Counted from the first letter of the stretch, positions 9,801 to 18,132 are shown. The stretch: 64,000 bases of DNA from CAZNXJ01 sp964577115 (GCA_964577115.1 CAZNXJ010000007.1:62001-126000), one strand, 5' to 3'. Numbers and translations: made by a program. Notes: generated by a model not told the origin, from the letters alone.

Positions 9801-10519
9801 ACTTCGCCGCCGCAGGGCACCAGGTGATGCTGTTCACGTGCCACGACCATATCGTGAACCTGTTCGACCAGCTCGGAGTGGAAACGCGCGAACTGCCGCA
9901 GCACTCGGAAAGCGGCAAGCGCACCGTGCTGCGGCGCTCCATTACGCTCGATCCCGTCGAGCCGCCCAAGGAGGTGGAAGCAGAGACGGTCGAAGAGGCC
10001 GTCCCCGCCGAGCCCGAGGTGGAGATTGCTGAAGAGCCGGCTGTCGTCGAAGAGGTTGAAGAACCCGTAACGGTCGAGGTCGCCGCGAAGGTAGAAGAGG
10101 ACGTGAGCGAACCGGACGCCGAGCAGCTGCTCGAACAGCTCCACTCGATCGCCGACTCGGCGCTGGCCGAACTCGGTGGCGACGATGCGGATGATGTTCC
10201 GGAAGAGGACACCGAGCCGCTGCCGGTGGGCCTGCTGGCGGAGAACGACATCACAGACGATCATGACGGGGAGTCGGACGCGGACGACTTGGCCGACGAC
10301 GAGCTTCAGATGCCGGACGAGTTCGACGACGGTTTCGGAGAAGAGGACGACGAATCGGCCGAAGACCGCCCCGAGAAGTACGAGCTTGATGAACGGTTTA
10401 TCGAGATCAAGCCTCGGGTGGCGCGTCCCGCTCCGGTTCGTGAACCACGCGTGGAAGAGACGCCCGCGCCGCGCCCCTTGGCGACGGCCGGCGCCGCGAT
10501 GTGGTGGGAGAAAGATTGA
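6833..10519 (+). CDS. YhaN/SbcC-like AAA family ATPase with internal membrane helices (1228 aa)
   Basis: An SMC/Rad50-type ATPase. The N-terminal half-domain has Walker A GPNEAGKTT (31-39). A long coiled coil rich in E/R/Q/L follows (about 170-920). The C-terminal half has the signature-like LLSQGTREAVFLSLRLAL, Walker B LPLVLDDVLVNLD (D970/D971) and an H-loop LFTCHDHIV, so ATPase activity looks intact. The coiled coil is interrupted at about 482-528 by two hydrophobic helices (VVSVGVMLMLIAVF and IPLIWFGAMCTAGGFF). This resembles YhaN rather than SbcC and suggests membrane tethering. No zinc-hook CxxC was seen. From about residue 1040 there is a 190-aa acidic low-complexity tail (Glu/Asp/Val/Pro). 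It is in an operon with the upstream SbcD-like gene, its probable partner in DNA end or structure processing. Confidence 0.9.
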   Translation: MKITDVQIDGFGVWSDLAITDLADPLTVFYGPNEAGKTTLLQFVRTVLYGFSPERRQRYLPPLAGGRPGGSLGVTTINGQFRIQRTAPAGRTEDFGDVSIIAADGGLQGGHLLPSLLSNLDEAIFNNVFAIGLRELQELATLNDTEAAQQLYKLSSGMDRVSLVDVMSELDNSRRRLMPNDERDGQLDKLLAQREKLRAELENVANDARRWGRLAAERAALDQEAARIQARIADLEQQSRAVEIAMQIQDKWRRRLTLDDQLKRLKPRLAVEDESLRRLDRLNHVIREREKRMETLREQRKRLREEAAELPVNSLIWSNRGRIEALAEHASWIDTIREHIRKLEPEIQRSQEALKAQCQQLGVPLQAVASHVAAVNERTLTALRGPARAARDDSRRLKQAKHEYATARQQFEELTATIEMELADRKLESFTGAIDKIGESAAKLRRRLQIEERLEKLNRHRQELDEDCLELMESPIMPVRQMVTWGVVVSVGVMLMLIAVFSEMAGSQRIPLIWFGAMCTAGGFFLKHAYQQMNNQELEECQRQLAQVKKHIREATAERDEIDATLPKGGGPVDLRLKKAEEELRRLESLAPLETERAAAQARLEEARKRVQQLTKSARESRQRWQAALKKMNLSEKLTPHKLRLMAESNEKLAEMQRQVAARKKEKEEREEQLLLLSERVTQLVLECGLEPQSPETHLQLRQLNEALAEQVRLAERRNLLKKQDRDARRKYELCQRSIEKLQLKRETLFSKAGVEDEPELRSLADQQKRYQELQRERATVHEQILTAVGIQCSEAAVEQELTAHANLQNRWEQVMEQLRTARQEISELHQRRGELQQEMKTLAQDRSSGRIQLELGVVEQQIAQAKQRWRLLASTGLVLESIRRIYETERQPETLNEASKYLKRFSEGRYVRVWAPLGKNALRVDDQQGRSLPVELLSQGTREAVFLSLRLALVAAYARRGAILPLVLDDVLVNLDIRRSEAAAKVLVDFAAAGHQVMLFTCHDHIVNLFDQLGVETRELPQHSESGKRTVLRRSITLDPVEPPKEVEAETVEEAVPAEPEVEIAEEPAVVEEVEEPVTVEVAAKVEEDVSEPDAEQLLEQLHSIADSALAELGGDDADDVPEEDTEPLPVGLLAENDITDDHDGESDADDLADDELQMPDEFDDGFGEEDDESAEDRPEKYELDERFIEIKPRVARPAPVREPRVEETPAPRPLATAGAAMWWEKD

Positions 10520-10674
10520 AGCCATGGAGTATCTTCCGCGTGATCGCGCGGGATCGTGCAGGCGAACGACAGGTCACCCGAACGGAGCGCGGAAGGGCTG
10601 GCGCGGCACCACGAGGGGGCGCGTCATCGGCCACGCGGCCGGCAAGACATGAAATTTGAGTTTGGAGTTGTCCC

Positions 10675-12159
10675 ATGAACGGCATGATCCTGCTGCTTGC
10701 CATCACAGTGCCGACGGTCAACTACGGTTGGCGTCCTGGAGAGGATGGCCAGCAGGAATATATCGTGCAGATCGAAGCCGAGACGCTCGAAGCACTGCGC
10801 AACGGTCAGGAGATCAGCAGTGCGGTTCATCCGGACGCGGGCGACGTGCGGCGATTCGTGCTGCGCATGGGCGACGGCGAAGTCCCTCGCATTTCGCCCG
10901 TTCAGCAGTCCCGCGTCGCGCGGGCCGAACGCCTCACCGAACATGCGGTATACATGCTGGGAACCGATCGCGCTACGCACGGCTGGCAGCCTGGTTCCGA
11001 TGGACGACTCGAATACATCATTCAACTCGACGATAACGCCATCGAAGCACTCGAGGCGGGCGACGAGATTACCAGCGAAATCGCGAGCGAGGCGGGTGAA
11101 GTGGATCGCTTCGTCGTACGGTTCGGTAACGCCGAGTTGCCTCGTGAGCCTGTGATGGCGGCGAGCGCTGCGGACAACAAATCGCCACCGCCGGAAGAAC
11201 CACCAACGGCGCGCTTGGCGGCGACCCAGACAGGCGCGGCTCCGCCGCGCAGCACGGAGCCGTCGCGGTACGATGCGATTGGTTCGAGCAACCCAGCCCC
11301 TTCGCGCAACGCAACTCCACCAGCCGCCAATGTGCCGGACCCCTATGCGCCGGCCGTGCCCCAATACGCGCCGCGACAGGACAGCACGCTGCAAGGAGCG
11401 CCAGCGCAGCCCTACCGCGCAGAGAATCCGGCGAATTCCCCCCAAGCCACGTATGCCCCCCCGCCGACTGCGCAGAACCCCGTCGGAACCTCCTCCTCGC
11501 TTCTCGAGCCCCCCACGTACGCCGAAAACGACTGGGCGACGAGCGTCGATCCGGATGACGAATCCACCACCGCCCGCATTGGCGATCAGCGCTGGGCGCA
11601 GGCCGAACCGACTCGGCCGGCCAACGCGCGCCAAGGCGGCCAAGGCCGAGCACGTGCGAACGATCCGCGCTGGGCGCAGGACGATGACGGCTACAACGCG
11701 CCTAGCTATCCCGAGTACGATTGGCGAGACCCGGCCGCTGGCCGTGCTGCTCCGCCCGATGAGTATTCGCGTGATGAACCGGCCGGTGCTTCTCCACCGT
11801 TCTCGCGTCCGGCGGGAAATCGCTCGGACCGCTACTCCGACCGTTACGAAGCCGATCGACAACGCGTGGCGCAGACACCGCGGCAAGAGTCGCCCCGCAC
11901 GAGTTCCCTGCCCCGCTCGTCGCGGGCCGAAGTTGAGCCGGAATACGTGGACGAGCTAAGCCCATCGTCGGAGGGACCGCGCACTGCGAGCCGTGCAGCA
12001 GCACCGCCCGACGAAGCCGGTTCCCTGCTGAAAGAGCTCGTATTGTTCGCATCGCTCGGTATTAATGTCGTCGCTATCCTGATCGCTCGGCAATACTACC
12101 TCCGTTATCGCATGCTCATCCGCGAAATGCGCGATCCTGAGACAACCGCGGTCATCTAA
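10675..12159 (+). CDS. Tandem-repeat protein with Pro-rich linker and C-terminal membrane helix (494 aa)
   Basis: The start at 10675 has GGAG about 10 bp upstream. Two homologous units of about 57 residues lie at about 16-72 and 101-157. Each has a GW(R/Q)PG.DG..EYI(V/I)Q(I/L) start, an ALE/AL..G.EI(S/T)S core and a (A)G(D/E)V.RFV(L/V)R.G..E(L/V)PR end. A long disordered linker rich in Pro, Ala, Arg and Gln follows (about 160-440). It contains a recurring RWAQ motif. One transmembrane helix (ELVLFASLGINVVAILIA) sits near the C-terminus, followed by a short basic tail. The N-terminus (MILLLAITVP) is only weakly signal-like. No known family is recognised; it appears to be a planctomycete protein. 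It may be transcribed with the ATPase operon (155 bp gap). Confidence 0.8.
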   Translation: MNGMILLLAITVPTVNYGWRPGEDGQQEYIVQIEAETLEALRNGQEISSAVHPDAGDVRRFVLRMGDGEVPRISPVQQSRVARAERLTEHAVYMLGTDRATHGWQPGSDGRLEYIIQLDDNAIEALEAGDEITSEIASEAGEVDRFVVRFGNAELPREPVMAASAADNKSPPPEEPPTARLAATQTGAAPPRSTEPSRYDAIGSSNPAPSRNATPPAANVPDPYAPAVPQYAPRQDSTLQGAPAQPYRAENPANSPQATYAPPPTAQNPVGTSSSLLEPPTYAENDWATSVDPDDESTTARIGDQRWAQAEPTRPANARQGGQGRARANDPRWAQDDDGYNAPSYPEYDWRDPAAGRAAPPDEYSRDEPAGASPPFSRPAGNRSDRYSDRYEADRQRVAQTPRQESPRTSSLPRSSRAEVEPEYVDELSPSSEGPRTASRAAAPPDEAGSLLKELVLFASLGINVVAILIARQYYLRYRMLIREMRDPETTAVI

Positions 12160-12332
12160 CACGCCGCCTTCTCTATGCGCCGGTATGGCGCGCTCGATGA
12201 CGGGCTTTCCTTTAAGCAAGCTGCCACTTTTCCGCTGCGCCTGGGTTTGTTTCGCGTGGCGTATGCGTCAATATGGTGGCTCAATTTTCGGCTCGGCAGC
12301 GAGAAGCCGCCGCACCACATTCCGTGAGGCGT

Positions 12333-13697
12333 ATGCGCATGTATCGATGGGCATCATTCGTCGTGCTCGTGTTGACCATCGTGGTCATCGGCGTGCTGTT
12401 TTTCCGGATTCTTTCCGGGTTCTTTGTGCCCTTGTTTCTTGCCGCCATCCTGGCCGTTGTCTTTCATCCGCTACACGGCCGTCTTGTCGATCGCATGAAG
12501 GGGCGCCGCGCGCTGGGTGCGCTACTCACCACGGCCATTGTGGCCATGGTCATCGTGATCCCCTCGGTCCTCATCGTCACGCTCGCGATTCTCGAAGGCG
12601 TCGCGCTGATCGCGCATGGCGACATGGATCGCGTGCCGAATCGGCTTCGTGAATTGCGCGCGGAATTTGGTTTCGCGTTGCCGTTTGAGGAAGAGGTTCG
12701 CGCGGCCGATGCCGCCCTGCAAGGCATCATGCGGTCGATCCGCGAGCGGGAGGTTGTCAGCCGGCGCGCGATCGAGACCGCATCGAACTCGCTGCGTGAC
12801 CTGGCACACGAGTTACAGGGAACGGACTACGATGCGCTGATCCCGCTGCTCGTCGAGGCTCGCAGCGAATTGCGCAAAGCCGAGCGTGCCGACGCGCGCG
12901 AGGATGCCGAAGTCTTTCTGATCGATGCGAACCGCGAATATCAGAACTTCCGCAATGAGCTCAGCGGCGGCCCCATTTGGCGCGCAGCCGTCGACCTGCT
13001 CAATCCAACAGAAGAAGTACGCCGCGAATGGATCAGTCGGCTCCTGTCCGCCGCACAAACGTACCTGGTACCGGTCGGCGGTGCCGCGGCCATGTTCACG
13101 CTACAGTCGCTCTTCGGCCTGGTGATCATGCTTTTGAGCGTGTACTTCTTTTTCTATGACGGTCCTAGCATGATCGAAACCGTCATGAAACTCTCGCCGC
13201 TCGACGACCGCTACGAACAGGAACTCATTCGCGACTTCGCGAACATCAGCCGCGCCGTTGTCATCGCCACTTTGCTATCCGCAGCCGTGCAAGGCGCGCT
13301 GGCGGGGCTCGGCTTCCAGCTCGCCGGCGTCGGCTCGGTCTTTCTCCTATCGCTACTAACGTTTCTCTTCGCGATGGTTCCGTTCTTCGGAGCCGCCACG
13401 GTGTGGGTACCGGTGGCGATATGGCTGTATTTTGTCAACGAGCGGCCATGGGCGGCGCTGAGCATTGCGATCTATGGCGGGCTGATCGTTTCCAACGCCG
13501 ATAACGTCGTGAAGCTGCTCGTACTGCATGGCCAATCGCGACTTCATCCCTTGCTCGCGCTGATCAGCGTTCTAGGTGGAGTCCGAGCCTTGGGGCCGAT
13601 CGGCATCCTGGTCGGGCCGATGATCGTCGTCTGCCTCCAGTCGCTCCTGAACATCCTGCACCGCGAGCTCACCAGTCTCGACTATAAGCGCACCTAG
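12333..13697 (+). CDS. AI-2E family transporter (PF01594-type membrane protein)
   Basis: A polytopic membrane protein of about 454 aa. Two adjacent N-terminal helices (WASFVVLVLTIVVIGVLFF, then FFVPLFLAAILAVVFHPLH) are followed by another helix and a long soluble loop. A C-terminal bundle then contains LLSVYFFFYDGPSMIE and RAVVIATLLSAAVQGALAGL. The segment ALGPIGILVGPMIVVCLQSLL near the end is typical of the AI-2E/PerM/YdiK family. Family members have been linked to autoinducer-2 export or Na+/H+ antiport, but substrates are mostly unknown. An in-frame ATG at 12273 would add 20 residues but lacks a ribosome site. The ATGs at 12333 and 12339 follow GTGAGG. The gene converges with the helicase at 13839. 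Confidence 0.88.
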   Translation: MRMYRWASFVVLVLTIVVIGVLFFRILSGFFVPLFLAAILAVVFHPLHGRLVDRMKGRRALGALLTTAIVAMVIVIPSVLIVTLAILEGVALIAHGDMDRVPNRLRELRAEFGFALPFEEEVRAADAALQGIMRSIREREVVSRRAIETASNSLRDLAHELQGTDYDALIPLLVEARSELRKAERADAREDAEVFLIDANREYQNFRNELSGGPIWRAAVDLLNPTEEVRREWISRLLSAAQTYLVPVGGAAAMFTLQSLFGLVIMLLSVYFFFYDGPSMIETVMKLSPLDDRYEQELIRDFANISRAVVIATLLSAAVQGALAGLGFQLAGVGSVFLLSLLTFLFAMVPFFGAATVWVPVAIWLYFVNERPWAALSIAIYGGLIVSNADNVVKLLVLHGQSRLHPLLALISVLGGVRALGPIGILVGPMIVVCLQSLLNILHRELTSLDYKRT

Positions 13698-13838
13698 CGG
13701 CCTGCCGAGTAGCCGAATTCACGCGTGCACGGCCATCCCGCACCAACACTTGGGAATGAGTGCCTCGTAAGGCGGCGCGGAGCTGGCCATAGGCTGGAAA
13801 CTTGAGCTGCTTGGGGCCCACGACGCCCGCACGGCGGC

Positions 13839-15182
13839 TTACAGCGCGCGGCGGTATTTGCCCCGGCGTTCGGCTGGCTTGCGAGCGGTGGACCGGCTGC
13901 TGCTACCGTTCGCGGAACGGCTGCTGGTCGAGGACGTGGCCGCCTTGCGCGGCTTGGACGCTCGGCGGTGGTTCGGCGACCTCGCGCCCCCTGCATGCTC
14001 GGCGGCGTGGAAACTCACCGAACGCTCCACGTATCCGGGTCCGGCAAATGCCGGGTCGACGGGCAGCGTCTGGTTGGTCATCCGCTCGATCGAACGCAGC
14101 AGCCCGCGCTGCGAAAGCTCGCAGAACGAAATAGCCACGCCCGTTGCGCCGGCGCGAGCCGTGCGGCCGATGCGATGTACATAGCTCGCCGGTTCATCCG
14201 GCAGGTCGTAGTTGATGACATGGCTAATGCCATCGACGTCGATTCCGCGAGCAGCCAGGTCGGTCGCAACGAGGATGTGCAGCGTTCCACGACGGAAGTC
14301 ATCCATCGTGCGCGTCCGCTGGTTCTGCGATTTGTTGCCGTGGATCGCTGCGGCTCGATAGCCTTGCTTGACGAGCTGCATGGCAACGCGATCAGCATTG
14401 CGTTTGGTCCGCGTAAAGACCAAGGCACGTTCCGGTGCGTGCTGTTCGAGCACTTTTGCCAATACGGTGGCCTTGGCTCCAGCCGTGACGAGCAGCACTT
14501 GCTGATCGATGCGTTCAGCCGTCGTCGATTGTGGGACGACCTCGACGCGCACCGGGTCGCGTAGCAACTTGTCCGCGAGTCCCGCGATCTCATCCGGCAT
14601 CGTGGCCGAAAAGAACAGCGACTGCCGCTGCTTAGGCAGGCAGGCCACAATGCGTCGCAGCGCGGGCAGAAAGCCCATGTCGAACATCCGGTCGGCTTCA
14701 TCGAGTACAAAAACCTCGAGCTTGTCGAGGCGGACGTAGTCCTGGTCCATCAGGTCGAGCAGCCGGCCAGGAGTGGCCACCACGACGTGCGCTCCGCGGC
14801 TGAGAGCACGCACCTGCGGAACCTGCGAAATGCCGCCGTACACGATCGCCTGGCGGAACTTGATGAAGCGCCCGTATGCGCTGAAGCTCTGACCAATCTG
14901 GGCCGCCAACTCGCGGGTCGGGGCGAGCACCAATGCTCGCGGCGCGTAGGGCATGGCCGCTCGGCGCTGTTCGTCAATCCGCTGTAGAATCGGCAGCGCA
15001 AAAGCGGCGGTCTTGCCGGTGCCGGTCTGGGCGCAGCCTAGCAGATCGCGGCCGTCCAGCAGATGCGGAATCGCTGCGGCCTGAATGGGTGTGGGAATCG
15101 AGTACTTTTCGACGGCCAGCGCCTGCTGTAGCGCGTCGGACAGTTCCAGTTCAGAAAAAGATTGAATCGCTGTTTCGTTCAT
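13839..15182 (-). CDS. DEAD-box ATP-dependent RNA helicase, RhlE type
   Basis: I placed the start at the ATG read from 15182 because the protein then begins MNETAIQSFSELELSDALQQ, exactly where the Q motif of the family starts; the upstream 40 codons look non-coding. The 447-aa product has motif I AQTGTGKT (51-58), PTRELAAQIG (motif Ia), the DEAD box VLDEADRMFDMGF (161-164), SATMP, and C-terminal HRIGRTARAG. It should unwind RNA duplexes in ribosome assembly or cold adaptation and RNA decay. The last 60 residues are Arg/Ser/Lys-rich and probably disordered, a usual RNA-binding tail. It converges with the AI-2E transporter gene. The long leader region upstream contains a GC-rich hairpin. Confidence 0.95.
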   Translation of the reverse strand: MNETAIQSFSELELSDALQQALAVEKYSIPTPIQAAAIPHLLDGRDLLGCAQTGTGKTAAFALPILQRIDEQRRAAMPYAPRALVLAPTRELAAQIGQSFSAYGRFIKFRQAIVYGGISQVPQVRALSRGAHVVVATPGRLLDLMDQDYVRLDKLEVFVLDEADRMFDMGFLPALRRIVACLPKQRQSLFFSATMPDEIAGLADKLLRDPVRVEVVPQSTTAERIDQQVLLVTAGAKATVLAKVLEQHAPERALVFTRTKRNADRVAMQLVKQGYRAAAIHGNKSQNQRTRTMDDFRRGTLHILVATDLAARGIDVDGISHVINYDLPDEPASYVHRIGRTARAGATGVAISFCELSQRGLLRSIERMTNQTLPVDPAFAGPGYVERSVSFHAAEHAGGARSPNHRRASKPRKAATSSTSSRSANGSSSRSTARKPAERRGKYRRAL

Positions 15183-15870
15183 CAAGTGGCTTCTGGCCTC
15201 GGAGAAAATGGAAAGCGGCCGCGCGGACGGCGACCCGGCTCGGTAGGGATCACGTCGAGCACGAGAGCGGACTTCGAGGTCGGCGGCGCACCAGCGTGGC
15301 ACGCCAACGGCTATGCAGTCGGGTTTCTCGGGCTATTCTGCCCCTGGGGCAGTTGGAAGACAGAAGAGAAACAGCCCGGCCCAACCTGTGCCTTACGCCG
15401 CGAGCAATGCGGCCGACAGAGCTGGAATGACAAAAGCTCGTTCGCTCCCGGCGGATTCCTTGTTTCCGCGTGCCGCCCAATAAAAAGGTGCGGTGCTATG
15501 GGGAGTTGGAGCGTATGGTGGGCGATTTAACCTGCGTAAATCTTCCAGCGGCCGGGCCTCGTACGCCCGGCGGCTCGACAGATTATAGCTTCCCGCCACA
15601 AGAAAGCGACGGGGAAAAGGAAGAAAAAGCGGAAGGAAAAAAAGGTTGATGGGAGAAAAGTAGCGAGGAATGACGTGGGACGGTCATTGAGGACGTTTTG
15701 GGCCGTCGCCCCCTATCCTCATCACGCTGGCCGTCATCGGATCGTTTCCTAGGACGTGCTCACCCGCATTTCGTTTTTCTCCTTTTCCGTCTTTCCTGCG
15801 CGGTGGGGCGGCCTTGCGAAATATGGGGGTTTTTGCGAGAAGTCGGGGCTAACGCCAGAGGCTGCTCGCT
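15183..15870. other. Divergent intergenic region with purine-rich tract, no gene found
   Basis: A 688-bp region between the divergent helicase and LPG-synthase-like genes, without a convincing ORF. It contains a GC hairpin (15551-15571), a purine-rich run on the plus strand from about 15600 to 15670 (G/A with few pyrimidines), and a pyrimidine-rich run near 15770-15800. It presumably holds promoters in both directions, but I could not identify them. Confidence 0.4.
15551..15571. repeat. GC-rich hairpin in helicase leader region
   Basis: Perfect 7-bp inverted repeat GCCGGGC/GCCCGGC around the 7-nt loop ctcgtac. It lies about 370 bp upstream of the helicase start. There is no T-tract, so it is not a convincing terminator. 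Confidence 0.35.
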
Positions 15871-17103
15871 GTGGCCAAACGGCGGCGAACGCTCCCCGCA
15901 CCATCCGGCCACATGGAATCACTCAATCGCTCGCAAACCGCCGCGCCCGCCCGCTGGAAACCAGTGTTCGCGTGGAGCATACGCGGGGCCGTCCTGCTGA
16001 TCGTCGCCGCCGGAATCTGGCGCGCTGCTGAACGCGCACGCGGGGATGTAGCGAGGCAGAACGCGCGGGTGGACCAGCGCATACAGCAAATCGACGAGCA
16101 ACTCGGCCGACTCGAGGCCGAACCGCCCGGTCCGCAGCGAAACGAACAAGTGCAGCGGTTACTGGCGGAGCGGCGCCAGGTCGCTGGGCAGCGCATCACC
16201 TGGACCTCCGTCTCTCCGGTCCGCCTTGCCGCCGCCGGAATGATCTACCTCGTGGCCAGCGTGCCGTGCTGGTGGTTCTGGCATCGCACGCTACGAGCGC
16301 TCGGGCAAGCGCCGACGCCCTGCGAGTCGGCTCGCGCGTATTTCATCGGCCACCTGGGAAAATATGTACCGGGAAAAGCACTGGTCGTCATCCTGCGCAC
16401 AGGGCTTGTACGCAGTGCGCGCGTCTCTACGCAAGTCGCTGTGATCAGTGTCTTTGTCGAAACACTGACGATGATGGCGGTCGGAGCGGCCGTGAGCGCG
16501 GTACTGCTAAGCTTCGCCTGGCAGCGAGAAGAGGGGCGCGCCTGGTTGCCGTGGGCGATCGCGCTGGCAGTGGCCGCCGCCTTGCCAACCGCCCCGCCCC
16601 TGTTTCGACGCATCGTGCCGCATCTTCAACCGCGGCGTTACCGCGAACACACCGCACCACTTCTCGACGGCCTCACCCTGCGCTTCATGCTCAGCGGCTG
16701 GCTGCTGATGCTCGTCTCGTGGTTCGGAATGGGCCTCAGCTTGTGGGCCACAACCGCCGCACTGCCCGGTGACTTCCGGCCGCTCGCCGCGACGCTCGCC
16801 GACCTCCCGACGATGACAGCCTGCATCGCGCTGGCCGTGGTCCTGGGGTTCGCGTCCCTGATTCCGGGCGGATTTGGCGTCCGCGAACTGGTCGTGACCA
16901 GCATTCTCGCTCCGCTGCCTTCGATGGGCGCCGCCCGAGCGCTCGGGGCGGCCGTGCTCCTGCGCCTAGTCTGGCTGGTGGCGGAGGTGCTGGTTTCGAT
17001 TATTCTGTATCTTTCGATCCGCGGCCCCGAGCCTTACGGGGCACGTCCAAGTGACGGCACCAAGGCTGCGGCCGAACCTCCCTTGCCGTTCGGCGCATCC
17101 TGA
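15871..17103 (+). CDS. Lysylphosphatidylglycerol synthase TM / UPF0104-like membrane protein (flippase-like)
   Basis: A 410-aa multi-spanning protein. The key motif is FIGHLGKYVPGKALVVILRT (about residues 153-172), characteristic of the LPG_synthase_TM family (PF03706), and a later GFASLIPGGFGVRELV matches the family's C-terminal signature. After the first helix (about 35-52) there is a soluble coiled-coil-like loop (about 55-105) rich in Glu, Arg and Gln, which is unusual for this family. There is no fused aminoacyl-transferase domain, so lysyl-PG synthesis is unlikely; lipid or lipid-linked sugar translocation is more plausible. The start is GTG 15871 (AGAGG upstream); ATG 15913 is an alternative. 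A GT2 glycosyltransferase starts 18 bp after the stop, suggesting a glycolipid operon. Confidence 0.85.
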   Translation: MAKRRRTLPAPSGHMESLNRSQTAAPARWKPVFAWSIRGAVLLIVAAGIWRAAERARGDVARQNARVDQRIQQIDEQLGRLEAEPPGPQRNEQVQRLLAERRQVAGQRITWTSVSPVRLAAAGMIYLVASVPCWWFWHRTLRALGQAPTPCESARAYFIGHLGKYVPGKALVVILRTGLVRSARVSTQVAVISVFVETLTMMAVGAAVSAVLLSFAWQREEGRAWLPWAIALAVAAALPTAPPLFRRIVPHLQPRRYREHTAPLLDGLTLRFMLSGWLLMLVSWFGMGLSLWATTAALPGDFRPLAATLADLPTMTACIALAVVLGFASLIPGGFGVRELVVTSILAPLPSMGAARALGAAVLLRLVWLVAEVLVSIILYLSIRGPEPYGARPSDGTKAAAEPPLPFGAS

Positions 17104-17121
17104 ACGCGCCCCCCGCCGATC

Positions 17122-18132
17122 ATGACTTCTCCCCCGGCCCCTGCCCCCAACCTGCTGTCGATCGTCATTCCTGTTTACAACGAGCAGGAAAGTCTCGAGC
17201 TGCTGTATGGCGAGTTGTCGGAAGTCGCGGCGCAAAACGGCTACACGATGGAAGTTCTGTTCGTCGACGACGGCTCGCGCGATGATTCCTGGCACGTGAT
17301 CGAACGGCTCGTCGAACGCGACCAGCGTGTAAAGGGCATTCGGCTGCGTCGCAATTTCGGCAAAGCCGCGGCGCTCAGCGCCGGCTTCGCGGCGGCCCGA
17401 GGCGAGATCATCGTGACGCTCGACGCGGATCTCCAAGATGATCCCGCCGAAATCCCGCGTTTCCTCGCCGCGCTGAACAATGATTTGGATGTCGTCAGCG
17501 GGTGGAAAAAAATTCGTCATGATCCATGGCACAAGGTGATCCCCTCGCGCGTCTTTAACTACATGGTTGGCTGGCTGACCGGGGTGCCGTTGCACGACCA
17601 CAACTGCGGGTTCAAGTGCTACCGCCGCGAGATCTTTAGCGAAGTGCGGCTCTACGGCGAGCTGCATCGCTTCGTCCCGGTGCTGGCCGCGGCGCGCGGT
17701 TATCGTGTCGGGGAAATCACCGTCGGGCACCGGCCCCGGCGATACGGCCGGTCGAAATACGGAGTAACTCGATTCGTCAAAGGACTGCTCGATCTGATGA
17801 CCGTGTATTTCCTCACGGGGTTCAATCAGCGTCCGCAACATTTGCTGGGCACCGTGGGACTCGTCTCGTTTTTCCTCGGGTCGGCCGGCCTCGTGTACCT
17901 CGCTGGCTACTGGCTACTCGCTCAGCTCCGCCCCGACCTGCATTTGGACCCGCTCCACCGGCGCCCCGCCCTCATCTACAGCGTCGGCTTCCTGCTGCTC
18001 GGCGCCCAATTCGTCTCGATCGGCTTCCTCGCCGAACTCATGACCGCGTACTACGGCCGCGATACCGTCACTTATTCGGTGAAGCAGCGAATTGGCTGGA
18101 ACCAGGAAGAAGGATCGCAGCGCGTCAACTAG
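17122..18132 (+). CDS. GT2 family polyprenyl-phosphate glycosyltransferase (DPM1/GtrB-like)
   Basis: The GT-A domain has SIVIPVYNEQES, a VDDGSRDDSW nucleotide-binding strand, the LDADLQDDP DXD-type motif and RNFGKAAALSAGF, all typical of dolichyl/undecaprenyl-phosphate mannose or glucose synthases. Two hydrophobic segments (about 238-262 and 275-300, the latter in LIYSVGFLLLGAQFVSIGFL) anchor the C-terminus, as in GtrB and ArnC. It should transfer a sugar from a nucleotide donor to polyprenyl phosphate on the cytoplasmic membrane face. It sits between the LPG-synthase-like and GT-C-like genes, and the three plausibly build and use a lipid-linked sugar. Length (336 aa) fits the family. The sugar cannot be told from sequence alone. 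Confidence 0.94.
   Translation: MTSPPAPAPNLLSIVIPVYNEQESLELLYGELSEVAAQNGYTMEVLFVDDGSRDDSWHVIERLVERDQRVKGIRLRRNFGKAAALSAGFAAARGEIIVTLDADLQDDPAEIPRFLAALNNDLDVVSGWKKIRHDPWHKVIPSRVFNYMVGWLTGVPLHDHNCGFKCYRREIFSEVRLYGELHRFVPVLAAARGYRVGEITVGHRPRRYGRSKYGVTRFVKGLLDLMTVYFLTGFNQRPQHLLGTVGLVSFFLGSAGLVYLAGYWLLAQLRPDLHLDPLHRRPALIYSVGFLLLGAQFVSIGFLAELMTAYYGRDTVTYSVKQRIGWNQEEGSQRVN

Noticed and set aside
9562..10525. Two antisense ORFs (Ser-rich, and Arg/Leu-rich) opposite the acidic tail of the ATPase.
   Set aside because: Their odd composition simply mirrors the Glu/Asp-rich tail on the other strand.
10624..11886. 420-codon Arg/Ile-rich antisense ORF opposite the repeat protein.
   Set aside because: It has no family motif; the + strand has a start with ribosome site, an internal repeat and a membrane helix, so the + frame is the gene.
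13698..13838. Terminator between the converging transporter and helicase genes.
   Set aside because: No stem of six or more base pairs followed by T residues was found on either strand.
15110..15150. A second LexA-like site ctgt...acag inside the helicase gene.
   Set aside because: The spacer is 10 bases rather than 8 and it is inside coding sequence, with no palindromic arms.
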